From Mycolicibacterium rufum (GTDB taxonomy: Bacteria; Actinomycetota; Actinomycetes; Mycobacteriales; Mycobacteriaceae): a DNA stretch of 64,000 nucleotides. Of the stretch, positions 7,820 to 16,777 are shown in pieces. The stretch's first letter is position 1, and each line of letters opens with the position of its first letter. The DNA is taken from the NCBI RefSeq assembly GCF_022374875.2, contig NZ_CP092427.2:2232001-2296000 (forward strand), read 5' to 3'. The notes under the pieces were generated by a model. That model ran no database searches, was not told the DNA's origin, and saw only the letters and a program-made list of their open reading frames with translations. Position numbers and translations under genes: made by a program.

Positions 7820-8548
7820 GTGACCCGCGTGCTGATCGCCGATGACGACGACGTCGTCCGCGACGTCGTCCGGCGCTATCTCGAGCGCGACGGACTCGAT
7901 GTGTCCACCGCGCACGACGGTACCGAGGCATTGCGACTGCTCGGTTCGCAGCGCATCGACGTCGCGGTGCTGGACGTGATGATGCCCGGCCCGGACGGCC
8001 TGTCCCTGTGCCGCAACCTGCGTAAACGCGGCGGCTACGCGGTGCCGGTGATCCTGCTGACCGCCCTCGGCGAGGAGGACGACCGCATCGCGGGGCTGGA
8101 AGCCGGCGCCGACGACTACCTCACCAAGCCGTTCAGTCCGCGCGAGCTCGCGCTGCGGGTGCGATCGGTGCTGCGCCGCGCACCGTCCGCGCCGGGCGTG
8201 ATGCCGATGGACCTGCGCTCGGGGGATCTGACGATCTCGACGGCGTCGCGGACGGTGACGTTGGCCGGCAAACCGGTGAGCCTCACCAACCGCGAGTTCG
8301 ACCTGCTGCTGTTCTTCCTCACCCACACCGACACCGTCTTCACTCGCGAGGACCTGCTCAAACAGGTCTGGCACTGGGACTTCGGCGACCTGTCCACGGT
8401 GACCGTGCACGTCAAGCGGCTGCGATCCAAGCTCGGCGACCGCCACCGGGTACAGACGGTGTGGGGCCGCGGCTACATGTGGACCTCCGACGCGACGGCC
8501 GACCCCGGGGCCGACCCGACCTCCGGACGGTCGGATGCCGACGACTGA
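7820..8548 (+). CDS. OmpR/PhoB-family response regulator
   Basis: 242 residues. Receiver domain at residues 1-120 with the acidic pocket ADDDD near residue 10, phospho-acceptor Asp in VLDVMMPGPDG and the switch lysine in YLTKPFSPRE. A winged-helix trans_reg_C domain follows (about 135-230) with TNREFDLLLFF and VWGRGYMW. GTG at 7820 fits a leaderless start; GTG at 7817 is one codon longer. The kinase gene begins 14 bases before the stop, so both are co-translated. Target genes unknown; the divergent glycosyltransferase operon is a possible target by position only. Confidence 0.92.
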   Translation: MTRVLIADDDDVVRDVVRRYLERDGLDVSTAHDGTEALRLLGSQRIDVAVLDVMMPGPDGLSLCRNLRKRGGYAVPVILLTALGEEDDRIAGLEAGADDYLTKPFSPRELALRVRSVLRRAPSAPGVMPMDLRSGDLTISTASRTVTLAGKPVSLTNREFDLLLFFLTHTDTVFTREDLLKQVWHWDFGDLSTVTVHVKRLRSKLGDRHRVQTVWGRGYMWTSDATADPGADPTSGRSDADD

Positions 8549-9554
8549 TTTCTGGGAGACCGTCGGCTGGGCTCTGGCCTCTTCGGTACCCGTGGTGCTG
8601 GTCGGCGCGATGGTGATCCGGCTGGCGCGGACGTGGTCGCTCGCGGTCAGCATGGTGGCGCTGGTGCTGATCCCGGTGCTCGCGACGCTCGCCGGGGTGA
8701 TCGGCGCCAGCGGGTTCATGATCACGCCGGCCAGCGTCGCCGTGGTGTTGGCGGTCGTCTCGGTGGTGACGATTCCGGCCGCCGTGATGCTCGGCCGCTA
8801 CCAGGCGCGGCGCACCGTGTGGGAAGCCGAGATCCGCGACTCCGAACGTGCCGCCGAGCAGTCGCGACGCCGGTTGGTCGCGTTCGTCAGCCACGACCTG
8901 CGCACGCCGCTAGCGGGGATCCGCGCGGTGTCGGAGGCGATCGCCGACGGCGTGGTCCCCGACGACGAGGTGCGGGTGCACGCCAAACACATCGAGCACG
9001 AGTCGGTGCGGCTCTCGGAGATGGTCGACGACCTGTTCGAGATGTCGAAGATCAACGCGGGCGCTTTGACGCCGTCGTTCGACAAGGTGGCGCTCGACGA
9101 GGTGGTCGACGACGTGCTGGCCGCGCACCGGATCGCCGCCGAACGCGCCGGGGTGCAGCTGGAGGCCAACCTGCCCGAGGAGCCGGTGCGGGTGGTCGGC
9201 AGCGACCGCGCGCTGGTGCGGGTGCTGTCGAACCTGGTGGCCAACGCGATCGCGCACACGCCGGAGGGCGGCCGCGTCGAGCTGGCACTCGGCGCCGACG
9301 AGAACAGCGCCTGGGCCCGGGTGGACGACACCGGGGTGGGCATCGACGAGGCCGACCTGCCGCGGGTGTTCGACGTCGCCTACCGCGGGTCGAACAGCCG
9401 TGTGCCGCGGGCAGATTCGTCGCTACCGAGCGGTTCGGGGCTGGGGCTGGCGATCGCCGCCGGGCTGGTGCAGGCGCACCGCGGCACGCTGTCGGCGCAC
9501 AACCTGCCGACGGGCGCCCGCTTCGAGGTGCGCCTCCCGCTGGCCAGCGACTGA
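8535..9554 (+). CDS. Sensor histidine kinase of the adjacent regulator
   Basis: 339 residues. Two or three membrane helices at residues 10-95 with hardly any extracytoplasmic loop, suggesting intramembrane or cytoplasmic sensing. H-box FVSHDLRTPLAGIRAVSEAI near residue 118, N-box NLVANAIAHTPEGG, G1 DDTGVGID and G2 GSGLGLAIAAGLVQ are all present, so it should be active. No separate PAS or HAMP domain is evident. Overlaps the regulator gene by 14 bases. Confidence 0.92.
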   Translation: MPTTDFWETVGWALASSVPVVLVGAMVIRLARTWSLAVSMVALVLIPVLATLAGVIGASGFMITPASVAVVLAVVSVVTIPAAVMLGRYQARRTVWEAEIRDSERAAEQSRRRLVAFVSHDLRTPLAGIRAVSEAIADGVVPDDEVRVHAKHIEHESVRLSEMVDDLFEMSKINAGALTPSFDKVALDEVVDDVLAAHRIAAERAGVQLEANLPEEPVRVVGSDRALVRVLSNLVANAIAHTPEGGRVELALGADENSAWARVDDTGVGIDEADLPRVFDVAYRGSNSRVPRADSSLPSGSGLGLAIAAGLVQAHRGTLSAHNLPTGARFEVRLPLASD

Positions 9555-9564
9555 GTTTTTCTGC

Positions 9565-9625
9565 CGCGGAATAGCATTCCTGGTTGCTCTAGATGACTTT
9601 TTACAGCCCGGAATGCTATTCCGCG
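9565..9625. repeat. Perfect 16-bp inverted repeat between convergent genes
   Basis: CGCGGAATAGCATTCC (9565-9580) and its exact reverse complement (9610-9625) flank a 29-base loop. With one bulged base the stem extends through CTG/CAG. It fills the space between the converging kinase and nitronate monooxygenase genes, so it may end transcription both ways, but no U-tract follows in either direction. A closely related single arm occurs at 40143-40169, so it may belong to a dispersed repeat family. Confidence 0.75.
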
Positions 9626-9630
9626 CAGGC

Positions 9631-10749
9631 TCAGCCGGGCAATGAGGTGCTCAGGCGTTCGGCCGCGGCGACGTAGTCCTCGATGAACTCGCGGACCACC
9701 TCGCGGGCCGGCTTCACCTTGGTCATCAGCCCGACGCCCTGCCCGACGAAATAGGTGGCCAGCGCCTGAGCACCCGCGTGGCCCTGGGCCGCCAGCACGT
9801 CGATGCGCCGGATCACCGGCTCGCACAGCATCGACTGCAGCGGCAGCGGCAGCGGCTGATGACCCTCGGCGTTCGGCTGCCACGCGTCGGTCCACTCCGA
9901 TTTCAGCTGCCGCGACGGCTTTCCGGTGCGGCCCGCCGAACGCACCGTGTCGCGCGAGGACGCCGCCAGCATCTTGGCCACCGTGTGCGGCGCGGTCTCG
10001 GCCTCTTCGGTGGTCAGCCACACCGATCCGGTCCACGCCCCGGCCGCGCCCATCGCGACCATGCCCGCCATCTGCCGGCCCGTCACGATGCCGCCGGCCG
10101 CCAGCACGGGCACCGCGCCGTCGACGGCCTGGATCACCTCGGGCACCACGACCAACGTGCTGACCTCGCCGCAGTGCCCACCGGCCTCGGTGCCCTGCGC
10201 GACGATCAGGTCCACGCCCGCGGCGACCTGCTTGACCGCGTGCTCCTTGGCGCCGACCAGCGCCGCGACCGGGATGCCACGCTCCTTGCCCGCCTCGATC
10301 ATGTAGTCCGGCGGAACCCCCAGGGCATTGGCGATCAGCTTGACCGGGTGCGTCAGCGCGACGTCGAGCAGGTCGCGGCCGGTGTCGCCCGACAGCGACG
10401 AGCCGCCCAGCCGGCGTGCCGGCTCGGGTTCGATGTCGTGGGCCCGCAGCAGGTCGTCGACGAGATCGCGGTAGCTCTGCGGGATCCGGGCGGCCAGGTC
10501 CGACCCGGTGAGCTTCTCACCCTTGCCCTCGAATTTCGCCGGCACGATGAGGTCCACGCCGTAGGGCTTGCCGGCGACGGCGTCGTCGATCCAGGCCAGC
10601 TCTCGGTCCAGCTGCTCGGGGGTGTACGCGGTCGCCCCCAGCACGCCGAAGCCCCCGGCATTGGTCACCGCGGCCACCACGTCCCGGCAGTGGCTGAACG
10701 CGAAGAGCGGGAAATCGATACCGAACTGGTCGCACAGCGCTGAGCTCAT
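9631..10749 (-). CDS. Nitronate monooxygenase-family flavoprotein
   Basis: 372 residues, FMN-dependent TIM barrel of the nitronate monooxygenase/2-nitropropane dioxygenase family. Visible: the flavin region (GGFGVLGATAYTPEQL), QGTEAGGHCG with the conserved glycines and His, and the phosphate-binding AAGGIVTGRQMAGMVAMGAAG. Mycobacterial homologues act in nitronate detoxification or as CoA-thioester reductases; which applies here is not clear. ATG at 10749 sits six bases after a CATACT -10-like box. A 14-bp palindrome (10765-10778) overlies the -35 position, suggesting repression by a dimeric regulator. Confidence 0.82.
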   Translation of the reverse strand: MSSALCDQFGIDFPLFAFSHCRDVVAAVTNAGGFGVLGATAYTPEQLDRELAWIDDAVAGKPYGVDLIVPAKFEGKGEKLTGSDLAARIPQSYRDLVDDLLRAHDIEPEPARRLGGSSLSGDTGRDLLDVALTHPVKLIANALGVPPDYMIEAGKERGIPVAALVGAKEHAVKQVAAGVDLIVAQGTEAGGHCGEVSTLVVVPEVIQAVDGAVPVLAAGGIVTGRQMAGMVAMGAAGAWTGSVWLTTEEAETAPHTVAKMLAASSRDTVRSAGRTGKPSRQLKSEWTDAWQPNAEGHQPLPLPLQSMLCEPVIRRIDVLAAQGHAGAQALATYFVGQGVGLMTKVKPAREVVREFIEDYVAAAERLSTSLPG

Positions 10750-10764
10750 GGGCCCAGTATGACT

Positions 10765-10778
10765 TTGACAGGTGTCAA
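10765..10778. promoter_or_regulatory. Palindromic operator candidate TTGACA-GG-TGTCAA
   Basis: A perfect 6+2+6 palindrome upstream of the nitronate monooxygenase-like gene, overlapping the expected -35 region and also the stop codon of the galE3-like gene (10775-10777). Its shape fits a TetR-type dimer site. No regulator gene is adjacent, so the cognate protein is unknown. Confidence 0.5.
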
Positions 10779-11815
10779 GAGGGAAGGCCCCGCAGTGGCG
10801 CGGTCGCGAACTCGGTCAGCCCGTCGGCCGGATCGATCACCGCGCGGAAGCCGAGCACTCGTTCCGCCCTCGCCGGGTCGGCGACGATGTGCCGCACGTC
10901 CCCGCTGCGGTACTGGCCGGTGACCAGCGGCGAGACGTCGCCGCGCGCGTCGCACAGTTCGGTGGCCACGTCGAGGATCGACACCGGCCGGCCCGAGCAC
11001 ACGTTGAACGCGTCGAATCCATCGAGGCCCGCCTCCACCGCCGCCACGTTCGCCGCGGCGACGTCATCGACGTGCACGAAGTCGCGCATCTGCCCGCCGT
11101 CCTCGAAAACCCTGGGCACATCACCGGATTCGAGCGCGGAGCGGAAGATCGCGGCCACCCCGGAATACGGGGTGTCGCGGGGCATGCCGGGGCCGTACAC
11201 GTTGTGGTAGCGCAACGCCACCACCGAACCGCCCGTCGACTCACTCCACGCCAGCGCGTAGTGCTCCTGGGCGACCTTGCTCGCGGCGTAGAGACTGCGG
11301 GGCCGCAGCGCCGCGTCCTCGCCGACCAGCGCCCAGTCCACCCGCTCCCCGCCCACCGGGCAGAGATGATCGAACTGTCCGGCGTCGAGATCCTCACGCC
11401 GGCGCGGCTGCGGGTCGACGTCCCCGTGTTCGGGACACACGAAGCGGCCCTGCCCGTAGACGACCATCGACGACGCCAACACCAGCCGCCGGCAGCCCGC
11501 GGCGAACATCTCGGCCAGCAGCACGGCGGTGCCGAGGTCGTTGTGCGACGCGTACGACGGCGCGTCGGCGGTGTTGACGCCGGCCCCGACCACCGCGGCC
11601 TGATGACACACCACATCGACCCCGTCGAGCACCCGCGCAACGGCCGCCGCGTCGCGCACGTCGACGTCTGCCACGCCGTCGGGACGTTCGGCGTCCTCAC
11701 CGTGCGCGGCGGGCAGCATTGCGTCGACAGCGACGACGTCGTGGCCGGCGTCGGTGAGGCGAGCCCGGATCCGGGTGCCGATGAAGCCGGCCGCGCCGGT
11801 CAGCAGCACCCTCAT
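10775..11815 (-). CDS. galE3: NAD-dependent sugar epimerase, GalE3-like
   Basis: 346 residues, the same length I recall for M. tuberculosis GalE3 (Rv0536), with the same upstream neighbour. Rossmann motif GAAGFIGTRI at residues 7-16; catalytic Ser/Thr strand LASSMVVYG; YAASK catalytic pair; NVYGPGMP and DFVHVDDVAAAN typical of extended SDRs. Two cysteines around residue 130-160 (FVCPEHG, DHLCPVGG) lie in an insertion. ATG at 11815 overlaps the mtnP-like stop (ATGA). Likely acts on a nucleotide sugar; substrate not determined. Confidence 0.83.
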   Translation of the reverse strand: MRVLLTGAAGFIGTRIRARLTDAGHDVVAVDAMLPAAHGEDAERPDGVADVDVRDAAAVARVLDGVDVVCHQAAVVGAGVNTADAPSYASHNDLGTAVLLAEMFAAGCRRLVLASSMVVYGQGRFVCPEHGDVDPQPRRREDLDAGQFDHLCPVGGERVDWALVGEDAALRPRSLYAASKVAQEHYALAWSESTGGSVVALRYHNVYGPGMPRDTPYSGVAAIFRSALESGDVPRVFEDGGQMRDFVHVDDVAAANVAAVEAGLDGFDAFNVCSGRPVSILDVATELCDARGDVSPLVTGQYRSGDVRHIVADPARAERVLGFRAVIDPADGLTEFATAPLRGLPS

Positions 11816-12588
11816 GGCAGATCGAACGGCAGCTCGACGCCGTTGTGGGGCAGGCAGTGGGTGCAGGTGCGTTCGGACTCGACATTGTCGATCGCCTCGT
11901 GCACGAGCTGCTTGAACGGCACGAGGTTGCGCTCGAACTCCGCGAACACGTCCACCGCCGTCACACCTGATCCGGACTCGATACCGGCGTCCAGATCGGT
12001 CACCAGAGCGATTGCGGCATAACACATCTCCAGTTCGCGCGCGAGCACCGCCTCGGGGTAGCCGGTCATGTTGACCAACCGGAATCCCTGGTCGGCGAAC
12101 CACCTGCTCTCCGCGCGGGTGGAGAACCGCGGCCCCTGGATTACCACCATCGCGCCACCGTCGACGACGTCGGGCAGCCCGGTCACCGCGGCACGCAGCG
12201 TCGGGCAGTAGGGGTCGGCGAACCCGACGTGGATGCCGCCCGAGTCGAAGTACGTGTCGGCGCGCGCCGAGGTCCGGTCCACGAGTTGATCGGGCACCAC
12301 CATCGCGCCCGGCCCCAGCGCGGGGTCGAGGCTGCCCACCGCGCACGGACCGAAGATGCGGCGAACCCCCAGCGCACGCAGCGCCCACATGTTCGCGCGG
12401 TACGGCACCGTGTGCGGCGAGAATTCGTGGTTGACGCCGTGCCGGGGCAGGAACGCGACCTCGTGCTGGCCGACCGTGCCGACGGTGATCGGCGCGCTCG
12501 GCGCCCCGTAGGGCGTGTCCAAGTTGATGGCACGCGCGTCAGGCCCGAAGAACGAGTAGAACCCGCTGCCGCCGATGACTCCCAGCAC
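11812..12588 (-). CDS. 5'-methylthioadenosine phosphorylase (MTAP family)
   Basis: 258 residues, opening with GVIGGSGFYSF, a hallmark of MTA/purine nucleoside phosphorylases of the trimeric class; phosphate and purine site segments PRHGVNHEFSPHTVPYRAN, QGPRFSTRAESRWF and NMTGYPEAVLARE are conserved. The enzyme phosphorolyses methylthioadenosine to adenine and 5-methylthioribose-1-phosphate (methionine salvage). Corresponds to Rv0535. GTG at 12588 has an AGGAG site upstream; an ATG four bases before is out of frame. Starts an operon with the galE3-like gene. Confidence 0.88.
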   Translation of the reverse strand: MLGVIGGSGFYSFFGPDARAINLDTPYGAPSAPITVGTVGQHEVAFLPRHGVNHEFSPHTVPYRANMWALRALGVRRIFGPCAVGSLDPALGPGAMVVPDQLVDRTSARADTYFDSGGIHVGFADPYCPTLRAAVTGLPDVVDGGAMVVIQGPRFSTRAESRWFADQGFRLVNMTGYPEAVLARELEMCYAAIALVTDLDAGIESGSGVTAVDVFAEFERNLVPFKQLVHEAIDNVESERTCTHCLPHNGVELPFDLP

Positions 12589-12664
12589 TCATTCGCTCCT
12601 CACGTTGCCGGACACTGGGGACCATTGTGGTGCATGCCGGTAGCCGCCCGACCGTGACGAGGGC

Positions 12665-15646
12665 GTGACGTCGCGGCCCGACCGCGGGGCACAGCCGTCC
12701 CGAGTCGGCAGGCTGACCGCACACGTCATGCGACCACTGGAGCTTCGACACCGGACCTGGCTCGCCCTGCTGGTCGGCCTGACCGGGGTGGTGAGCGGCC
12801 TCGTGCTGCCGTTCGCGCCCGTCGTCACCCAGACCACCAGCCTCGTCTGGCCCGCCCCCGGCCAGCCGACGGTCTCCACCACCGCGCTGGTGGTGCCCTA
12901 TCGGCCCCAGCAGCTGACCGTGTCGCTTCCGTGTTCGGCGCTGCGGGGGCCGGGCACGGTGCTGGACACCGGCGGACTGTCGGTCACCGGCGACAACGAC
13001 GGCGCCAAGCTGGTACTCGACGGCCGCGACGTCCAACTGCCCGTCCCCGACCCGACGGCCGCCGACTGCCGGGCGCGCATCGAGGCCGCGGATGCCGGAA
13101 CCTCGGTGATCCAGGCCGACGGCCGGGTGACCTACCTGGCCGGGCAGCCCGCGCCGCGGGTGTTCGGAATGCGCACCGACCTCGACCCCGCCGCGGCCGC
13201 GGGACTCTCGGTGAGCGCGGTGATCACCGGCCCCTTCGCGACGACGCCCACGACGCTCAAGACCGTGCTGGTGGCGGTGCAGGTGCTCAGCGCCGTCGCG
13301 GCCCTGGTCCTGCTGGGCACCATCCGGCTGCCCCGATTCCGGCGACCGCGGTGGCACCGGCTGTGGTTGATCGACCTCGCGGTCATCGCGACGTTCTGCG
13401 CGTGGGCGGTGATCGGTCCGCTGGCCGTCGACGACGGCTGGGCCACGATGATCGCCCGCAACGTCGCCGCGACCGGCGACCCCGGAAACTACTACCGCTG
13501 GTGGAACGCCGCGGAGGTGCCGTTCGCGTTCAGCCAGCATCTGCTCGCCCCGCTGACGGAGATCAGCATCGCGCCGCTGTGGATGCGGGTACCGAGCACC
13601 GTGCTGGCCGTCGCGACGTGGTTCGTCCTCACCAGGGGCGTGCTCGGCGCTGCGCTGCCCGCGCTGGCCACCACGGCCCGGATGCGATTGCTGGCGGCGC
13701 TCTGTCTGCTGGCCGCGTGGCTCCCGTTCGACCTGGGCACCCGGCCGGAGGCGTTCGTCGCGGTGGGCCTCACGACCGCCCTGGCGATCGCGTGGCGTGC
13801 CCGCGGCCCGGCCGCGCTCGGCGGGCTCGCGCTGGTGTGCGCGCTGACCGTGCCCGTCAGCCCGACCGGTGTTCTCGTCGTCGCACCGATCGTGGTCTTC
13901 GCCGGCCGCCTCCGCGCGGCCGCGCGCCGCGGCGCCCGGTCGTGGCGGAACAGAGTGGCGGTCGCCGCGCTGGTGTGCGGCGTCGGCGCCGTCGCGCTGA
14001 CAGTGATCTTCGCCGACCAGACCTGGGATGCGCTGGTGACGGCCACCGACTGGCACCGCACGTTCGGACCGTCCCTGCCGTGGTACGACGAGCCGACGCG
14101 CTACCGGTACCTGCTGCAGCACGACCAGCAGGGCAGTTTCGCCAAACGCACACCGATCCTGGTGGTCGCGGCGCTGGTGCCGCTCGTCGTTGTGCTCACC
14201 CTGCGGGGCCGCGAGAGGGCCGATGCCGCCGCGCGACGGTTGGCCCTGGTCGTCGTACTGATGCTCGTGCTGTTCGCGACGGGCCCATCGAAGTGGTCCT
14301 ACCACCTCGGTGCGGGTGCCGGCGTCGTCGCGGCGTTCTTGACGGTCACGGTCGTGGCGCTGGCGCGCCGGGCCCGCACGGCCGATCGTCGCCAGGCCGG
14401 CGTCGCCGTGGCGGGTGCGGCGCTGCTGGCCGGCGCGGTGGCGTTGGCCTTCGCCGGTCCGAACGCGTGGTGGTTGCCGGCGCTGTACGACGTGCCGTGG
14501 GCGTGGGCCCCGATCCGGCCGGCGGGCGTGCCGCTGGACAGTCCGCTGCTGTGGGCCGCGGTGCTCGCGGCGGGAACCCTGACCGCGCTGTGGTCCGTCC
14601 GACGCCGGGCGACGACGGTGGTGGCCCTGACACCGGTGGTGCTGACGCTGGTGGCGTTCGGCACGATGCTGGCCGTGCTGATCGGGTCCTTCGCCGCGGC
14701 ACCGCTGCGCCGGTCGGCGGGCTCCCTCGCCGTGGCGAACCTGCACCGGATCGCGTCCACCCGCGTGTGTGGCGTGGCCGATGACATCGAGGTCCTGCCG
14801 GACGGCGACGTGCTCACCGCCACCGAACCATCCCGCGGCAGCGCGAGTTTCGCGGTTGGCGCGGGCTACGCCCCCGGCGCGCCGCCGCCCGACGGCCCTG
14901 GCTCACGTGATGTGTGGGGCAGCTGGACGACCGGCCCGCAGGCCACCGGCGCCCTCGTCACCCCGTGGTTCGCGCTACCTGCGCTGTCCTCGAACGGCGT
15001 TGTCGCGCTGTCGGTTTCGGGCCGCACCACCGACGGTAACGAGCTGGCGTTGGAGTTCGGCCGCAGCAGCGAGACGGGCGCGCGGACGTTGGGGACGCGC
15101 ACGCCGGTCGACCGGCCCGCCGTCGACGAGGAGCCGAGCCATCCGCTGTGGCGCTCGATCGGCGTCGACGCCGCCGACGTCCCGCCGAGTGCCGACCTGG
15201 TGCGCATCCGCGCCGTCGACGGCCGCACCGATGAGCAGGGGTGGCTGGCGTTCACCGGGCCGCGGCTTCGCTCGACGGTGCCGCTGACCGCGTTCTTGGC
15301 GGCCAACGGTCCGGTGCTGATCAGCTGGCCGCAGTCGTTCCTGTTCCCGTGCGTACACAACATCGCCGCGGTCTCCGGGGGGCTGGCGCAGACTCCGCGC
15401 ACCGTGGTCGAGTCACCCCGACCGTGGTTCCTCGACGACCGGGATCCGGCGATCGGCGGCACCTTCGCGGGGATCACCGTGTTCCCGACGCTCGCGGAGA
15501 TCCCCAGCAGGGTCATCGGACATCCCGAGATCGACTGGGGCAGCATCCGGGTGACGGACGCGATAGCGCGAGACGCCTACGCCCGCACCACGACTCGATC
15601 GACGCAGGGGGGCTTTGGCCACCGCGGCCGGCCAGCCGAGCGGTGA
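12665..15646 (+). CDS. Emb-type arabinosyltransferase paralogue
   Basis: 993 residues (972 if ATG at 12728 is used). Layout follows EmbA/B/C: one N-terminal helix, a periplasmic beta domain (about 55-195), a central polytopic region, and a C-terminal periplasmic carbohydrate-binding domain (about 700-970). The catalytic GT-C motif is VDDGW with Asp256-Asp257, followed by NYYRWWNAAEVPF, close to the conserved Emb segment NYFRWFG. LPFDLGTRPEAFVA matches the conserved substrate loop. Emb enzymes use decaprenylphosphoryl arabinose for arabinogalactan or lipoarabinomannan. This copy sits alone between the mtnP-like gene and menA, away from an emb cluster, with no aftA or ubiA neighbour. Function probably a specialised arabinosylation. 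Confidence 0.85.
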   Translation: MTSRPDRGAQPSRVGRLTAHVMRPLELRHRTWLALLVGLTGVVSGLVLPFAPVVTQTTSLVWPAPGQPTVSTTALVVPYRPQQLTVSLPCSALRGPGTVLDTGGLSVTGDNDGAKLVLDGRDVQLPVPDPTAADCRARIEAADAGTSVIQADGRVTYLAGQPAPRVFGMRTDLDPAAAAGLSVSAVITGPFATTPTTLKTVLVAVQVLSAVAALVLLGTIRLPRFRRPRWHRLWLIDLAVIATFCAWAVIGPLAVDDGWATMIARNVAATGDPGNYYRWWNAAEVPFAFSQHLLAPLTEISIAPLWMRVPSTVLAVATWFVLTRGVLGAALPALATTARMRLLAALCLLAAWLPFDLGTRPEAFVAVGLTTALAIAWRARGPAALGGLALVCALTVPVSPTGVLVVAPIVVFAGRLRAAARRGARSWRNRVAVAALVCGVGAVALTVIFADQTWDALVTATDWHRTFGPSLPWYDEPTRYRYLLQHDQQGSFAKRTPILVVAALVPLVVVLTLRGRERADAAARRLALVVVLMLVLFATGPSKWSYHLGAGAGVVAAFLTVTVVALARRARTADRRQAGVAVAGAALLAGAVALAFAGPNAWWLPALYDVPWAWAPIRPAGVPLDSPLLWAAVLAAGTLTALWSVRRRATTVVALTPVVLTLVAFGTMLAVLIGSFAAAPLRRSAGSLAVANLHRIASTRVCGVADDIEVLPDGDVLTATEPSRGSASFAVGAGYAPGAPPPDGPGSRDVWGSWTTGPQATGALVTPWFALPALSSNGVVALSVSGRTTDGNELALEFGRSSETGARTLGTRTPVDRPAVDEEPSHPLWRSIGVDAADVPPSADLVRIRAVDGRTDEQGWLAFTGPRLRSTVPLTAFLAANGPVLISWPQSFLFPCVHNIAAVSGGLAQTPRTVVESPRPWFLDDRDPAIGGTFAGITVFPTLAEIPSRVIGHPEIDWGSIRVTDAIARDAYARTTTRSTQGGFGHRGRPAER

Positions 15647-15650
15647 CCGG

Positions 15651-15863
15651 TCAGTCGTCGTCGACGGCGTGGTGCCGGGCGGCCCGGCGGGCGCCGTCGC
15701 GGATCTCGAACACGTCGGTGGCGAATCCCCCGATCGCGTTGGCGACGTCGCGGACCGCGGTGGTGATGATCGAGGTGACCTCGCCGACGGCCGATGCACC
15801 CGCGCCGACGACTTCCTGCACCATGTCCTTGCGGATCTCGCCCCTGCTGAGTCGGTCGTCCAT
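15651..15863 (-). CDS. Small conserved-looking hypothetical protein
   Basis: 70 residues starting [19 protein letters not shown]; amphipathic, helical, with [21 protein letters not shown] in the middle and an Arg/His-rich then acidic end (DDD). No membrane segment, no motif recognised. It lies between the emb paralogue (convergent, four bases apart) and menA (divergent). ATG at 15863 is the only good start. The even spacing of hydrophobic residues suggests a helical bundle or membrane-surface association. Function unknown. Confidence 0.6.
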   Translation of the reverse strand: MDDRLSRGEIRKDMVQEVVGAGASAVGEVTSIITTAVRDVANAIGGFATDVFEIRDGARRAARHHAVDDD

Positions 15864-15904
15864 GCGCTCAGTCTGCCACGGTCGGCACCTGCAAGACTGA
15901 CCTC

Positions 15905-16777
15905 GTGGCGACTTTTGCGCAGTGGGTGGAGGGGGCACGTCCCCGGACGCTGCCCAACGCCGTCGCACCGGTGATCGCCGGCACCGGGGCGGCCGCCTGG
16001 CTCGACGCCGCGTCCTGGTGGAAAGCGTTGCTGGCGTTGCTGGTCGCGGTCGGGATGATCGTCGGGGTCAACTACGCGAACGACTACTCCGACGGCATCC
16101 GCGGCACCGACGATGTGCGGGCAGGCCCGCTACGGCTGGTCGGGTCGAAGCTCGCGGCGCCGCGGGCGGTGCTGACCGCCGCGGTGGTGAGCCTGGCCGT
16201 CGGGGCGGTGGCGGGCCTGGTGCTGGCGTGGTTCTCCGCGCCGTGGCTGATCGCCGTCGGGGCCGTGTGCATCGCCGGCGCGTGGCTGTACACCGGCGGC
16301 TCCAAGCCCTACGGCTATCTCGGCTTCGGCGAGATCGCGGTGTTCGTGTTCTTCGGGTTGGTCGCCGTGCTCGGCACCCAGTTCACCCAGGCGCTGCGCA
16401 TCGATGCCGTCGGCGTGATGTCGGCCGTCGCGATGGGCGCTCTGTCGTCGGCGGTGCTGGTGGCCAACAACCTGCGCGACATCCCGACCGACGCCCAGAC
16501 CTGCAAGATCACCCTCGCCGTCCGCCTCGGCGACGCCCGCACCCGCGTGCTGTATCAGGCGCTGCTGGTGGTGTGGCTGCTGCTCACGCTGGCACTGGCG
16601 CTCGTCGCGACCCCGGCGTGCGCGGCCGGGTTCCTCGCCACCCCGCTGGCCGTCCGGGCGGCCCGCCCGGTGCGCGCCGGGCTGGGCGGGCGCGAGCTGA
16701 TCCCGGTGCTGCGGGACACCGGGCTGACGATGCTGGTGTGGGCGGTGGTGGTGGCCGCGGCGCTGGCCTTCGGCTAG
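15905..16777 (+). CDS. menA: 1,4-dihydroxy-2-naphthoate polyprenyltransferase
   Basis: 290 residues, UbiA superfamily with about eight or nine membrane helices. The two Asp-rich motifs are [15 protein letters not shown] (residues 59-73) and [11 protein letters not shown] (about 188-198), which bind Mg-prenyl diphosphate. MenA prenylates dihydroxynaphthoate for menaquinone. Corresponds to Rv0534c. GTG at 15905 begins the recognisable N-terminus [20 protein letters not shown]. The stop overlaps the convergent DyP-cluster gene by four bases. In M. tuberculosis menA is followed by fabH, which is absent here. Confidence 0.95.
   Translation: MATFAQWVEGARPRTLPNAVAPVIAGTGAAAWLDAASWWKALLALLVAVGMIVGVNYANDYSDGIRGTDDVRAGPLRLVGSKLAAPRAVLTAAVVSLAVGAVAGLVLAWFSAPWLIAVGAVCIAGAWLYTGGSKPYGYLGFGEIAVFVFFGLVAVLGTQFTQALRIDAVGVMSAVAMGALSSAVLVANNLRDIPTDAQTCKITLAVRLGDARTRVLYQALLVVWLLLTLALALVATPACAAGFLATPLAVRAARPVRAGLGGRELIPVLRDTGLTMLVWAVVVAAALAFG

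Noticed and set aside
9565..9625. Ordinary rho-independent terminator
   Set aside because: The stem is strong but no T-tract follows on either strand; the T run at 9555 lies on the wrong side for the minus-strand gene.
12539..14746. 735-codon minus-strand frame opposite the emb paralogue
   Set aside because: No fold-like pattern, very high Arg/Gly/Gln; the opposite strand has recognisable Emb motifs.
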